In this document: one piece after another, positions 25,401 through 34,197 of the stretch
Layout: every line of letters starts with the position of its first letter
How positions within the stretch are numbered: the first letter of the stretch is position 1
Assembly: GCA_946186575.1 (NCBI GenBank)
Contig: CAMHNO010000021.1
Coordinates: 1-40,394, forward strand
Direction: 5' to 3'
Length of the DNA: 40,394 bases
From: an uncultured Prevotellaceae bacterium
GTDB taxonomy: Bacteria; Bacteroidota; Bacteroidia; Bacteroidales; Muribaculaceae
Made by a program: the position numbers and the translations under genes
Notes under the pieces: generated by a model
The model's input: only the letters and a program-made list of their open reading frames with translations
The model's database searches: none
Told to the model about the DNA's origin: nothing

Positions 25401-26074
25401 CCTTCTCAGTCCAGAATAAAGAAGAGAACACAGGCCGTGTAATCTTCAGCAAGCGCTTTAGCAGTGGAACTCTGATTTGCGACAGCAACGACCCTGGCTT
25501 CACTTTCACCCCCTATGAGAACAAAGGCTACAAATATGAAGGCCAGTGGGATGGACAGCAAGGCGAGTGCCTGCTGGGCGTTGATAATTTCTCGCGTGAG
25601 ACCATCGACTACGACGAGATGCTCGTTGAGGAAGTGGGCGACGGCTGCCTGACCTTTGAGAGCAACAGGGGAAACCAGTACAAGGTGAGAATTTTCAAGG
25701 GCAATCCCGACGACTACAACAATCATAGCGGTTTGATTGAATCAAACTACTCTGAAAAATATTTCATTGTGGCCACTGTGCCCAGCAGGAGCAAGAACAG
25801 TGAGCCTGTCACCATCATCACCAGCGTTCCCGTCGAGGGCAAGCACCTCAAGCTCTATGGTAACAACCAGAGCAAGTCTAACAGCAACTACTGCGGACTG
25901 CTGTTCGAGAGCTACCGCAGCGACAATCCTGGCAACCCCGTTGACTCTAACGGCAACCTGCTTGCCAGCCTCACGCAGGTGGAAGGCAGCTCCAATTTCC
26001 TCTCTGTTGCCTACGTGCGCAGCGAGCACAAGCTCTATGTTAACGGCGACTGGTATTACCTCAAGAGAAAATAG
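22478..26074 (+). CDS. Secreted WG-repeat protein (about 20 repeats)
   Basis: A 1198-residue protein. A signal peptide at about 1-29 ends in SNANAQ. Residues 40-760 contain roughly 20 WG repeats, recognisable by GKWGYI/DKWGFI cores followed by G-x-E-V-x-P-C-x-Y-D; several are degenerate (GWSGVFS, EGVGAFN). WG repeats usually form long beta-propeller or solenoid-like binding surfaces. A polar/acidic linker (DQEDDEDDEEANE) sits near 915-930. It separates the repeats from a C-terminal beta-rich domain (about 960-1198) that I do not recognise. No membrane anchor or sorting signal is evident, so it is likely periplasmic. It is the last gene of the + strand run that starts at 322. A role as ligand-binding or scaffold subunit is inference. 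Confidence 0.85.
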   Translation: MKHLMRISGALQVLVALAAVGFASNANAQIEYSAWDLYFDHAGDFHDGLARVSLNDKWGYINNQPSIVVECIYNEASDFHNGHAKVKRNGKWGLLSVSGTEVIACKYDAIGTIDDDLLAPATRGGKRGYVNTKGDEVIPCQYDEILSFNEHLVARARSGGKWGLVSRVSGEIAPCQYDEINDLKDRYYRVRRAGKWGYLNAQGQEVVKCQYDELRDYDGDYSLACYNGKWGFIDKSGKAVIPFESDSPEGMKLINGMTRVTNGGWSGVFSTSGRYVVNPEWDEAVPLSEAIIKVVKRTEGVGAFNMLGNQVLPCKYQEVKYLGNNLIMAMEGGKCGIYETVRGNKVMSPKYDQIEPFSNGLAAACEHGRWGYIDAQGKKVIDFLYSSAEPFNDHGIAVVGNNGTCTLIDNKGRSLTPYYYSEIQNFSDGLARAKRDGKWGCIDAQGHEVVECKYDRIGELDKNTGLALASMGGSKGYLNREGRIVVPCRYDEVGAFDKQNLAQVKQGSYVGLIDADGREIVPCQYSTIDSFHDDMAMVSKNGKWGYVGRNGMSDIACQYEAAQAFSDGMAAVKRNGKWGYINTSNREVLPFQYTQAGPFGYFLANVNGNSFITADGNVLIDYKPTVNLNEDFINSLQERKYSQVGRFTEGRGPVKRDDKWGFIDVRGKEVISCDYDLVNRFCQKRAAVKQNDKWGYLYINGGVAIPITMDVWDCGEFSEGLACIFVNNNQPMSYYFIDRNGKQVFGGNNMDRDKVLDKNGYLDFNRIPTFDNGECYIPVYGSSQYEVYNTAGERVRTTSTPPQTTKKSNGYQLFKVIDQYEQEKFGVKDSNGNVVIEAKYDEIKTDADGQPSILCGVVPVLLLEPTQGDAREWWGYANLQGHDTFTSSVLYRIKHAYESLGSTPAAPAPQPAANNDQEDDEDDEEANEIDAPAPTAPARNTHRSQRAGGSASPKLINSSEETGVGTLTAYRASGTFSVQNKEENTGRVIFSKRFSSGTLICDSNDPGFTFTPYENKGYKYEGQWDGQQGECLLGVDNFSRETIDYDEMLVEEVGDGCLTFESNRGNQYKVRIFKGNPDDYNNHSGLIESNYSEKYFIVATVPSRSKNSEPVTIITSVPVEGKHLKLYGNNQSKSNSNYCGLLFESYRSDNPGNPVDSNGNLLASLTQVEGSSNFLSVAYVRSEHKLYVNGDWYYLKRK

Positions 26075-26138
26075 TGGATAGGTTTTTTAGTGAGGATAGT
26101 AACTATAGTAGCTATAGTGACTATATTATTGTTAAGTT

Positions 26139-28106
26139 ATGAGAGAAAAGCTGCTTACATCGCGATTTGGGCCCATAGCAGCGTTGCTGTGCAACCTTGC
26201 CCTGGCCTACGTGCTCTACTTTGTGGCTCGAGTGGTGTATCTGCTCGAGAACTACAGCATTCTCTCTCAGGGCCTTGACTGGCACAGGTTGCTGAGCGTG
26301 CTGGGCGGCGGACTCGTGTTTGACACCTCGGCAATCATGTACACGCTCGCGCTCTACGTCTTGCTCATGCTGCTGCCGCTGCATCTGAAGGAGCGACGCG
26401 GCTATCACAAGGCGTGCAAGTGGATTTATGTGGTGATTAACGCCCTGTGCTTAGCCGTGAACCTGATGGACGCCGTCTACTTCCAGTACACGAGCCGCCG
26501 CACCACGAGCACCGTGTTTGGCGAGTTCAGCCACGAGGGCAACCTGGCAAGCGTGCTGGGCACCGAACTGCTGCGCCACTGGTATTTAGTGCTGGTTTTC
26601 GTAGCGCTGGTGTGGCTGTTGCACAGGTTCACGGTGGTGCCCAAGCTCACGGTGAGCCGCGCCCGCTCGTGGCGCTACTATGCCATCATGGTGGCAGCAC
26701 TGGTGGCAATGATACCAGCCGTGATAGGCGGCATGCGCGGTGGCCTGGCCCATGCCGTGCGCCCCATCACGGTGAGCAATGCCCACCAGTATGTGGACCG
26801 CCCCGTCCACGCCGCCCTTGTGCTCAACACTCCGTTCTCGCTGCTGCGCACCCTGGGCAAGAACGTGTTCAGCAATCCTCACTACTATGCCAGCGAAGCC
26901 GAGCTCGAGGCCGCTTACTCCCCCATCCACCACCCTGCCGACAGTGCCCACTTCACTGCCAAGAATGTGGTGGTAATCATCGTTGAGAGCTTTGGCAAGG
27001 AATATACAGGTTTCTTCAACCACGAGCTCGACGGCGGCCGCTACCGCGGCTACACCCCGTTCTTAGACTCGCTGCTGCAGCAGTCGCTCACGTTCAAGTA
27101 TAGCTACGCCAACGGGCGCAAGAGCATCGATGCCATGCCCAGTGTGCTCTCGGGCATCCCCATGATGGTGGAGCCATTCTTTGTGACACCGGCATCGATG
27201 AACGACCTCAGCGGCCTGGCCCGTGAGCTCAGCGGCAAGGGCTACACCACCGCCTTCTTGCACGGCGCCCAGAACGGGTCGATGGGCTTCCAAGCCTTTG
27301 CCCGCGCCACCGGATTCCAGCAATATTTAGGACGCACCGAGTATGATGCCGACCCCACGACCGACGGCGACCGCGACTTCGACGGCATGTGGGCCATTTG
27401 GGACGACCCATTCCTGCAGTTCATGGCACGCAAGTTAGGCAACATGAAGCAACCCTTCATGGCCACGGTGTTCACCGCATCGAGCCACCACCCCTTCAAG
27501 GTGCCCGCCGAGCTCGAGAAGCAGCTTCCCGACGAGGGCGGTCAGCCCATACACAAGTGCGTGCGCTACACCGACATGGCTCTGCGCCACTTTTTTGAGA
27601 GCGCCTCGCAGCAGCCGTGGTTCAACAACACCATCTTTGTCATCACCGCCGACCACACCAACCAGAGCTCTCATGCCGAGTATAAAACCGACCTGGGCCT
27701 CTATTCCATACCCATAGCCTTCTATGCCCCCGACGGGTCTATCGCGCCAGCTCTGCGCGACGATGTGGTGATGCAGCAGGCAAGCGTCATGCCCACGCTG
27801 CTGGGCATGCTGGGCTATGACAGCGACTATCTCGCCTTTGGGTGCGACGTGCTCAGCAAGCCCGCCAGCAGCACATGGGCCTTCAGCTACAATAGCGGCA
27901 TCTACCAGCTTGTGCAGGGCGAGTGGCTAATGCAGCACGACGGCAATCACGTCACTGCCATGTATCGCTACCGCACCGACACGCTGCTGCGTCACAACCT
28001 CGCTGGCAAGGCCGGCAGCGAGCAAGCGGCCATGGAACGGCTGCTCAAGGGCATCGTGCAGCAGTACATGACCCGCATGAGCGACGACCGCCTCATGGTG
28101 CGATAG
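26139..28106 (+). CDS. LTA-synthase-like sulfatase-fold membrane enzyme
   Basis: A 655-residue protein. About five N-terminal transmembrane helices (up to residue 205) precede an external alkaline-phosphatase/sulfatase-fold domain. Signature elements are the metal-binding VVIIVESFGKEY with E283, the nucleophile region GRKSIDAMPS with S329 in the place of the catalytic Thr of LtaS, and a metal-binding ITADHTNQ with D505 and H506. In Gram-positives the family polymerises lipoteichoic acid. In Bacteroidota such proteins are common and probably transfer phosphoglycerol or phosphoethanolamine-like groups to envelope glycans (family knowledge plus inference). The 64-bp spacer before it carries short ATAGTAACTATAG-type repeats. 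No clear terminator follows. Confidence 0.85.
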   Translation: MREKLLTSRFGPIAALLCNLALAYVLYFVARVVYLLENYSILSQGLDWHRLLSVLGGGLVFDTSAIMYTLALYVLLMLLPLHLKERRGYHKACKWIYVVINALCLAVNLMDAVYFQYTSRRTTSTVFGEFSHEGNLASVLGTELLRHWYLVLVFVALVWLLHRFTVVPKLTVSRARSWRYYAIMVAALVAMIPAVIGGMRGGLAHAVRPITVSNAHQYVDRPVHAALVLNTPFSLLRTLGKNVFSNPHYYASEAELEAAYSPIHHPADSAHFTAKNVVVIIVESFGKEYTGFFNHELDGGRYRGYTPFLDSLLQQSLTFKYSYANGRKSIDAMPSVLSGIPMMVEPFFVTPASMNDLSGLARELSGKGYTTAFLHGAQNGSMGFQAFARATGFQQYLGRTEYDADPTTDGDRDFDGMWAIWDDPFLQFMARKLGNMKQPFMATVFTASSHHPFKVPAELEKQLPDEGGQPIHKCVRYTDMALRHFFESASQQPWFNNTIFVITADHTNQSSHAEYKTDLGLYSIPIAFYAPDGSIAPALRDDVVMQQASVMPTLLGMLGYDSDYLAFGCDVLSKPASSTWAFSYNSGIYQLVQGEWLMQHDGNHVTAMYRYRTDTLLRHNLAGKAGSEQAAMERLLKGIVQQYMTRMSDDRLMVR

Positions 28107-28200
28107 CAACCGCAGGCGCGCTCTGCATCAATAGCCACACACACATTAGTGACATTAATGCTACAATAGATGCCGGCCAGTAACGAAAACTCCCCATTTT

Positions 28201-28232
28201 TTTGCTTGAATTAGATATTTGTTATACATTTG
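28201..28232 (+). promoter_or_regulatory. Bacteroidota-type promoter before the 28272 gene
   Basis: TTTG at 28201-28204 and TACATTTG at 28225-28232, separated by 20 nt, match the Bacteroidota -33/-7 consensus (TTTG, TAnnTTTG) exactly. The expected transcription start is about 28239, leaving a leader of some 33 nt before the ATG at 28272. It likely drives the 28272-34170 group up to the terminator at 34198. Confidence 0.82.
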
Positions 28233-28271
28233 CATGTTTAAAAGCTAATAATAACAACAACACATCACCAT

Positions 28272-29618
28272 ATGAGTACTATTAAATGCCCCAATTGCGG
28301 TAACTCGTTACCCGAGGACTCGGCATTCTGCAACAAGTGCGGCAGCCGCATTGAGCAGCACGACTATGACGTGCGCCGAGAGCAAAAACGAGACTATGAA
28401 GACTGGGACGATGAGCCCGCTAACACCCGCCGCCGTCGTGCCGACGATGACCGAGAACAAGGCAAGAACGGTTTCAAGACCCTGATTACCGTGGTGGCAA
28501 TCGCCATCGCAGCATTCTTGGCCATATTTGCGATAAATAAAATCTTCTTCAGCGGCAGCAACGAGGACAACCAGCCCGTGAGCGTGGTAGACCCCAGCGA
28601 CAGTGCAGCTGCCGATGCCCTGCAGCGCGCCCTGACCGACAACAACTACGTGGGCGACGGCGCCCGCATCGTCTATGCCAAGCGCATATCGGGCAGCGAG
28701 CCAGGCAAGAACGATGTGATCATAGGCATCACCCAGCTCATTGGCAACAACAACAGCGAGTCGTTCTACAAGCTCTATGAGCTCACCCAGAACGGCGACA
28801 AGTGGAAGATTGACCCCGAACACATACAGAAGGTTGCCACCACGGGGCAAGACATCACCTTCGACGTGAACAGGCTCAAGAGCTCCAACATCAACTTTGC
28901 TCCCCAGGCTCCAGTGATAGGCGGCAGGAAGTACTTCTTCTTCGCTTTCCTGAGCCAGCCCACAACCAACGACGGCAATGCCAAGGTGGTGCTTAACCTC
29001 TACGACATAGAGAGCCGCAACATCACTCCCGTGACATTTGAGGGTAAATTCGAGGCCGTCAATGGCGAGCAAGTGATTGTGTGCGACCCCGCCCCAGGCA
29101 ACAGCGAGACCATCAAGTGGATGAACGAGCAGGCCCGCAACTTCATTGGCATTCTGAGCTTCAGAGGCTCGGCCGGCAGCACCAGTCTCATCGACCCCGC
29201 TACCGAAACCACCGACCCTGCCGCTCAGACCACCGACCCTGCCGCAACCACCGAGCAAGCCAAGCCTGAGCAAGCCAAGCCCGCCACAGCCGAGGGAACC
29301 GATAAGGACTCACCCATGTTCCGCAAGGAAGACATTGTCGAGACCAAGGTGGCCGGCAACTACAAAGTGTTCCGCCTCAAGGACGGCAGCGTGGTGCGCT
29401 ATGACCGCACCACCGGCAAAAACACCAAGATTCACCAGGGCGGCGCCGAGGCCATTGGCTTTGAAGACACCGAGCGTGGCATCCTTAACATTCGCAAGAG
29501 CGACGGCAGCCGCGAGCAAGTGAACCTGAACAGTGGCCAGCACTCGTCGAAGCCCGCAGCCAAACCTGCCACTCCCGAGAAGAAGCCCGAAACACCGGCC
29601 GCCAAGTCGCAACCCTAA
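28272..29618 (+). CDS. Zinc-ribbon single-pass membrane protein
   Basis: A 448-residue protein. The N-terminal zinc ribbon has the form CPNCGNSLPEDSAFCNKCGS (C6, C9, C20, C23). A charged linker leads to a transmembrane helix at about 67-90, with the rest outside. The external part (about 110-300) is an unrecognised alpha/beta region. It is followed by TDPAAQ and EQAKP low-complexity repeats and a short beta-rich C-terminal region (VAGNYKVFRLKDGSVVRYDR) with a Lys/Pro-rich end. The architecture, cytosolic ribbon, helix and external domain, is the same as in the 18635 and 20386 products, although the ribbon is not closely related in sequence. It has its own strong promoter. Confidence 0.78.
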   Translation: MSTIKCPNCGNSLPEDSAFCNKCGSRIEQHDYDVRREQKRDYEDWDDEPANTRRRRADDDREQGKNGFKTLITVVAIAIAAFLAIFAINKIFFSGSNEDNQPVSVVDPSDSAAADALQRALTDNNYVGDGARIVYAKRISGSEPGKNDVIIGITQLIGNNNSESFYKLYELTQNGDKWKIDPEHIQKVATTGQDITFDVNRLKSSNINFAPQAPVIGGRKYFFFAFLSQPTTNDGNAKVVLNLYDIESRNITPVTFEGKFEAVNGEQVIVCDPAPGNSETIKWMNEQARNFIGILSFRGSAGSTSLIDPATETTDPAAQTTDPAATTEQAKPEQAKPATAEGTDKDSPMFRKEDIVETKVAGNYKVFRLKDGSVVRYDRTTGKNTKIHQGGAEAIGFEDTERGILNIRKSDGSREQVNLNSGQHSSKPAAKPATPEKKPETPAAKSQP

Positions 29619-29659
29619 GAGGGAACGACATTCACAACACTCCACACCAACCCATGTGA

Positions 29660-30106
29660 ATGAGTTACACCTCTCTTGAAAGTGTTATAGCACGCGGCGA
29701 CAAGTGTGTTTCGCCGCGTGTGTTGCTACTACTGCAGCATCCACTGGTAGAAGAGCTCATGACCATCAGAGACAGCGCCGAGGCCCCTGCGGGACGGCTA
29801 AGCGCCAGCAGCGTGGAGCTGAGCGACGACCTCAAGACGGTGAGAGTGACCAGCGCGAGCTCGAGCGAGCTCGAGAACATCAAGGACTATGGCGCCCTGC
29901 TGCTCCAAGCCCTGAGTCACAGCAGCAGTGGCAGCAAGAGCCTTGAGAACATTGCACAACGCTGTTTCCGAGGCGAGCTCACATCGCTCGAGCAAGCCCA
30001 TCTGCTCATTGAGCGTATGGTCAGCAGCACAATCTACAAGGAGATAATTGCCATAGTGGTGGCATGCCTCGCTGCAATGGCAGCCATCCACTACCTGTGG
30101 AACTAA
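29660..30106 (+). CDS. Small tail-anchored membrane protein, unknown
   Basis: A 148-residue protein that I do not recognise. It is a soluble, mainly helical body with a serine-rich middle (SASSSELE, SHSSSGSKS) and one transmembrane helix at about 128-146, immediately before the C-terminus. It lies 41 nt after the zinc-ribbon gene and 37 nt before the MscS-type gene, so it belongs to the same transcript. Co-transcription with the channel suggests a small accessory subunit (inference). Confidence 0.68.
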   Translation: MSYTSLESVIARGDKCVSPRVLLLLQHPLVEELMTIRDSAEAPAGRLSASSVELSDDLKTVRVTSASSSELENIKDYGALLLQALSHSSSGSKSLENIAQRCFRGELTSLEQAHLLIERMVSSTIYKEIIAIVVACLAAMAAIHYLWN

Positions 30107-30143
30107 ACAGAACAGACATAAAAAAGACTCACAACCTCTCAAG

Positions 30144-33050
30144 ATGACCATCAACAACCGTTACATAAAGATTTTCTTGCTTGCCCTTTTTATCCTGGCT
30201 GGCGGCACCAACAGCGATGCCGTGTTCAAGGAGAGCGACTTTGGCAAGACAATCGACGTGCTGTGTGCCGAGCTTGAGATCAAATACAAGGAGCAGAAAG
30301 AGTTAATGCACCGCTACGACCTCAATGCCAAGATCCAGCATGAGCAGCTCGTAGCCACCATGCAGCAAATCGACCAACTCTCGCTCATCCTCTACTCTCA
30401 GAGCAGCGACTTCTCTTTCGACATGGCCTACGCCTGCCAGCAAGCCACCGATCTGTACAACTACAGCAAGATCATGCACTTGCCCTACAATCGCATCATC
30501 AAGCGCATCGACAGCGACATTGAGCGCTTCGACAGCCTCATCTATGTGCTCAAGCACATTGCACCCGCCATCGACGAGGCCACTGCCAAGAGCAAGAAAT
30601 TGCACAGCAGCGATGCAGACAACGAGCCGAGTGCTGTGGAGCAGATGGCCGACAGCATCATGGAGACACAGCAGACACATCAGACACATCAGCCCGCCAG
30701 CAACAAGACCGACGGCGGGCAGACCCCCCAGCAGGCCATCGACAAAATCCTGCAGCAGCCTGTTTCGGGGGCGCAGGAGAGAGTGGTCCTCTATGTGCTC
30801 AACGACAAGGAGAAGAAGATAAGAGAGAAATGCCTGATCTATGCCCAAGCCTTGCGCAACAACCTCATAAGAGCCAAGCAGCAGCTCATCAAAGACAAGG
30901 ATTTCTATGACGAGGTGACTTCCAAGCTTGCCAATCTTAACAAGTATGCCCTCAAGAGATATGAAGAGCTGCAGACGAGCATCTTCAAGAACGGAGGCAA
31001 CAACTACTTTAAGGTGCTGGCATCGCTGGGCACCAACTACTACTTCATTAAGAAAGAACTCCAAGACAAGTATGGCGTGCTCTCGAGAGATGGCGAGAAG
31101 GGCTCCATCGCAAGCCAGTGGCGAGGCCCGGTGATAGCGATGACCTCGGTTTTCATACTGTTCTACATCTTCGTGGCTTCAATATTGAGCGTTATCATCC
31201 TGCGCTGGCTGCTGCCCAAGCGCATCAAGAACAAGGAGTCCTACAAGAGCAAGAGCACGATAATAGGCATCACCTGTGGGGTGTTCCTGTTCACCATCTT
31301 CATCACCATAGCCAACTCGCTGATGCACCACAACTTCATCGTGATGGCCATTTCCATCACCATCAACTACTCGTGGCTGATGCTTGTGATTCTGGTCTCG
31401 CTCCTGTTCAGGCTCAACGGCAAGCAGGTGAAGGCCGGCGTACTGGTCTACACCCCGTTCATGCTCATGTCGTTCATGGTGATTGTGTTCCGCATCATCT
31501 TCATTCCCAACGATGTTATAAACCTCATCTTCCCGCCGCTGGCACTGCTGTTCACGATATGGCAAATATTCATCATCCGCAAGAAACGGCCCGTGCTGCC
31601 GGCCACCGACGTGCTCATTGCCTTCGTATCGCTTGGCGCCATGGTGGCATCGTGCGTGCTCGCCTGGTGTGGCTACACACTGCTTGCCGTGCAAATCATG
31701 GTGTGGTGGTCGTTCCAGCTGGCCTGCATCCAGACCATCATCTGCCTCTACGACCTGGCCATGCTCTACAACCGCAAGTACATGATCAAGCGCCTGAAGA
31801 TGCACTCACTTGCCAAGCGCCAGAACCGCAAGAAGAAGATTAGCGAGGACAAGCGCAACGCCAAGCTGCTGGAGCAGGCTCGCAATGGCGACTTCATCTA
31901 CAGCACATGGCTCTTCGACCTCTTCATTAGGGTAGTCATCCCGGTGCTGGCAGTAATCTCGGTGATGCTGAGCTTGGTGTTTGCCGCCAACATGTTCGAC
32001 ATGAAACAGCTGCTGGTAAAGATCTTCTACTACAACTTTATTGACCAGGAAGGCCTCATTCAGCTGTCGCTCTATAAGATAGTGCTCGTCTTGGTGCTGT
32101 TCTTCGTGTTCTACTACATCAACTACCTGGCTCACTCTATCTACCGCAAGTACAAGCTCAAGCAGGCCGCCAAGAAGAACCTGACCCGCCGTCCCAACAT
32201 CACGCTTGCCAACAACATCATCACCATCATGTCGTGGGGCAGCTACTTCATCTTTGCTCTGGTGCTGTTCAAGGTGCCCAAGAGCGGCATCTCGCTCATC
32301 TCGGCAGGCCTTGCCACTGGTTTGGGATTTGCGATGAAGGACATCCTCGAGAACTTCATCTATGGCCTGTCGCTCATGTCGGGCCGTTTGAGGGTGGGCG
32401 ACTTCATAGAGTGCGACGGCATCCTGGGCAAGGTGGAGAGCATTGGCTACCAGAGCACCCAGATAGTGACGCTCGATGGCAGCATCATCGCGTTCTTGAA
32501 CACGTCGCTCTTTAACAAGAACTTCAAGAACATGACAAAGAACCACAGCTACGAGTATGTGAAACTGCCCGTGGGAGTGGCCTATGGCGCGGATGTGGAG
32601 CTGGTGCGCGAGCTGCTGGTGAACGACCTGAGCAACAAATTCAACGAGCTTACCAACGCCAGCGGCCGCCAGGTGATACAGAAGAAGCAGGGCTTCAAGG
32701 TGTTCTTCGACGACTTTGGCGACAACTCGGTGAACCTGCTTGTTGCCTTCTGGGTGCTTGTCGAGGAGAAGATAGCCTTTGTGTGCGATGTCAAGGAGGC
32801 AATTTACAACACCCTGCAGCGCAACAACATTGAGATACCATTCCCGCAGCGCGACGTCTACGTCCGCAGCTTGGCAAGTCCCTCGCCAGCAGCAGCGAGC
32901 GACACCACCGCTCCCACTATCAACAACGAAAACATAAACAAGGAAAAAATAAAAAACTCAAACAAGAAGGACAACAGCTCGAAATCGCTGAAAAAAAATT
33001 CTTCTAAACGATTAACACGAAAAGACGATAACAATGACAGTAGGATTTGA
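30144..33050 (+). CDS. Large MscS-family mechanosensitive channel
   Basis: A 968-residue protein, far larger than MscS of E. coli and closer to MscK/MscM in layout. A signal peptide (about 1-26) is followed by a roughly 300-residue periplasmic helical region. Many transmembrane helices then run from about 332 to 740. The conserved pore-lining and beta-domain region follows: GLATGLGFAMKDILENFIYG from about 722, then GRLRVGDFIECDGILGKVE, then VTLDGSIIAFLNTSLFNKNF. The C-terminal tail is Lys/Ser/Asn-rich and disordered. Such channels release solutes on hypo-osmotic shock. The gene overlaps the next by 17 nt, implying coupled translation with the glycosyltransferase. Confidence 0.9.
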   Translation: MTINNRYIKIFLLALFILAGGTNSDAVFKESDFGKTIDVLCAELEIKYKEQKELMHRYDLNAKIQHEQLVATMQQIDQLSLILYSQSSDFSFDMAYACQQATDLYNYSKIMHLPYNRIIKRIDSDIERFDSLIYVLKHIAPAIDEATAKSKKLHSSDADNEPSAVEQMADSIMETQQTHQTHQPASNKTDGGQTPQQAIDKILQQPVSGAQERVVLYVLNDKEKKIREKCLIYAQALRNNLIRAKQQLIKDKDFYDEVTSKLANLNKYALKRYEELQTSIFKNGGNNYFKVLASLGTNYYFIKKELQDKYGVLSRDGEKGSIASQWRGPVIAMTSVFILFYIFVASILSVIILRWLLPKRIKNKESYKSKSTIIGITCGVFLFTIFITIANSLMHHNFIVMAISITINYSWLMLVILVSLLFRLNGKQVKAGVLVYTPFMLMSFMVIVFRIIFIPNDVINLIFPPLALLFTIWQIFIIRKKRPVLPATDVLIAFVSLGAMVASCVLAWCGYTLLAVQIMVWWSFQLACIQTIICLYDLAMLYNRKYMIKRLKMHSLAKRQNRKKKISEDKRNAKLLEQARNGDFIYSTWLFDLFIRVVIPVLAVISVMLSLVFAANMFDMKQLLVKIFYYNFIDQEGLIQLSLYKIVLVLVLFFVFYYINYLAHSIYRKYKLKQAAKKNLTRRPNITLANNIITIMSWGSYFIFALVLFKVPKSGISLISAGLATGLGFAMKDILENFIYGLSLMSGRLRVGDFIECDGILGKVESIGYQSTQIVTLDGSIIAFLNTSLFNKNFKNMTKNHSYEYVKLPVGVAYGADVELVRELLVNDLSNKFNELTNASGRQVIQKKQGFKVFFDDFGDNSVNLLVAFWVLVEEKIAFVCDVKEAIYNTLQRNNIEIPFPQRDVYVRSLASPSPAAASDTTAPTINNENINKEKIKNSNKKDNSSKSLKKNSSKRLTRKDDNNDSRI

Positions 33051-34170
33051 CGGAATAAGAACTGTAGATGGTGACTCACAACTGAGCTACTACGACAGAC
33101 TTGTGATAGCATCGTTAGGTATGGAATACCCACGCGATACTTTTATGGTTTATTCTCCCAATAGCACCGACGACCGTGGCATGTCGTGGTTGCTGTCGAT
33201 AGCCAATGTTCACAACAAGACACCCTATAAGGCTCTGAACAAGTGGACATGGCGCAACTGCGGCGGCATCTACACCGACTTCAACCGACATGGCGTGAAA
33301 GTGTTTCATGGACTTGACTCTGTATTACCCATGAGCAAGAACAAGGATAACGTGAAAATGGTCACCACGGTGCGCGACCTCACCTTCGACCGCCTCATGG
33401 ACGACTACACATGGCTTGAAAGGGTGACCCGCAAGAGCCGCATCAAGAAAGCGTGCAATCGTGCCAACCGCGTGATAGCCACCAGCAACTACATCAAGCA
33501 GCAGCTCGTTGATAAGTTCAAGGTGCCTGCCGAGAAGGTTGACGTGGTATACACCGCCTTCCGCGACGAGTATCTCCAAAACCAGGACGACAAGGTGTTC
33601 TTGAGCAACGTCAAAGGCAAATATCACCTGCCTTCAAACTATGTGCTCGCCATCACCGACATGGCACCGCTGGGCAACTTAGAGACGCTCTACAAAGCCT
33701 TCGCGCAGATTAGCGACAAGCGCATCGACCTGGTGCTCATAGGCCAGAAGAGCAACTACTACCGGCAGCTCAAGCGCCTTGCCGCCAAACTTGGCATCGA
33801 CGAGCGTGTGGTAAGAGTGTCGTCGGTCAACAAGCACAATTTCATGGCACTCTACAAGATGGCGCAGGCCTTTGTGGCACCCACCCTCAACGACGGAATG
33901 GGCCAGACACTCATCGAGGCGATGATTACCGGCACCCCCGTGATTGCCAGCGACAGCGGCTGCCACCGCGAGATAGCCGGCGACGCGGCAGCCTATTTCA
34001 AGCCCAGCGACGATTCTCAGCTCGCTTCGCAGCTTGACGAGGTTCTCCAGAACCAGAGCAAGCGCGATGCCATGATCAAAGCCGGTCGTGACCATGCTCA
34101 GCAGTTCACTCAGCAAGCAATGGCTCAGAACACAATGCACTGCTACAACCGCGCCCGCGGCCGTGAGTAG
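33034..34170 (+). CDS. GT4-type glycosyltransferase (GT-B fold)
   Basis: A 378-residue protein without signal peptide. The N-terminal half begins TVGFDGIRTVDGDSQLSYYD and contains VTTVRDLTFDR and ANRVIATSNYIKQQL. The C-terminal half shows the GT4 donor-site pattern: YKMAQAFVAPTLNDGMGQTL followed by IEAMITGTPVIASD. It probably transfers a sugar from a nucleotide-sugar donor onto an envelope glycan or lipid; donor and acceptor cannot be told from the sequence. The ATG lies inside the end of the MscS-type gene. A strong hairpin terminator follows 27 nt after the stop. Confidence 0.88.
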   Translation: MTVGFDGIRTVDGDSQLSYYDRLVIASLGMEYPRDTFMVYSPNSTDDRGMSWLLSIANVHNKTPYKALNKWTWRNCGGIYTDFNRHGVKVFHGLDSVLPMSKNKDNVKMVTTVRDLTFDRLMDDYTWLERVTRKSRIKKACNRANRVIATSNYIKQQLVDKFKVPAEKVDVVYTAFRDEYLQNQDDKVFLSNVKGKYHLPSNYVLAITDMAPLGNLETLYKAFAQISDKRIDLVLIGQKSNYYRQLKRLAAKLGIDERVVRVSSVNKHNFMALYKMAQAFVAPTLNDGMGQTLIEAMITGTPVIASDSGCHREIAGDAAAYFKPSDDSQLASQLDEVLQNQSKRDAMIKAGRDHAQQFTQQAMAQNTMHCYNRARGRE

Positions 34171-34197
34171 CACACATTTTTCACAATCACCTTAAAT

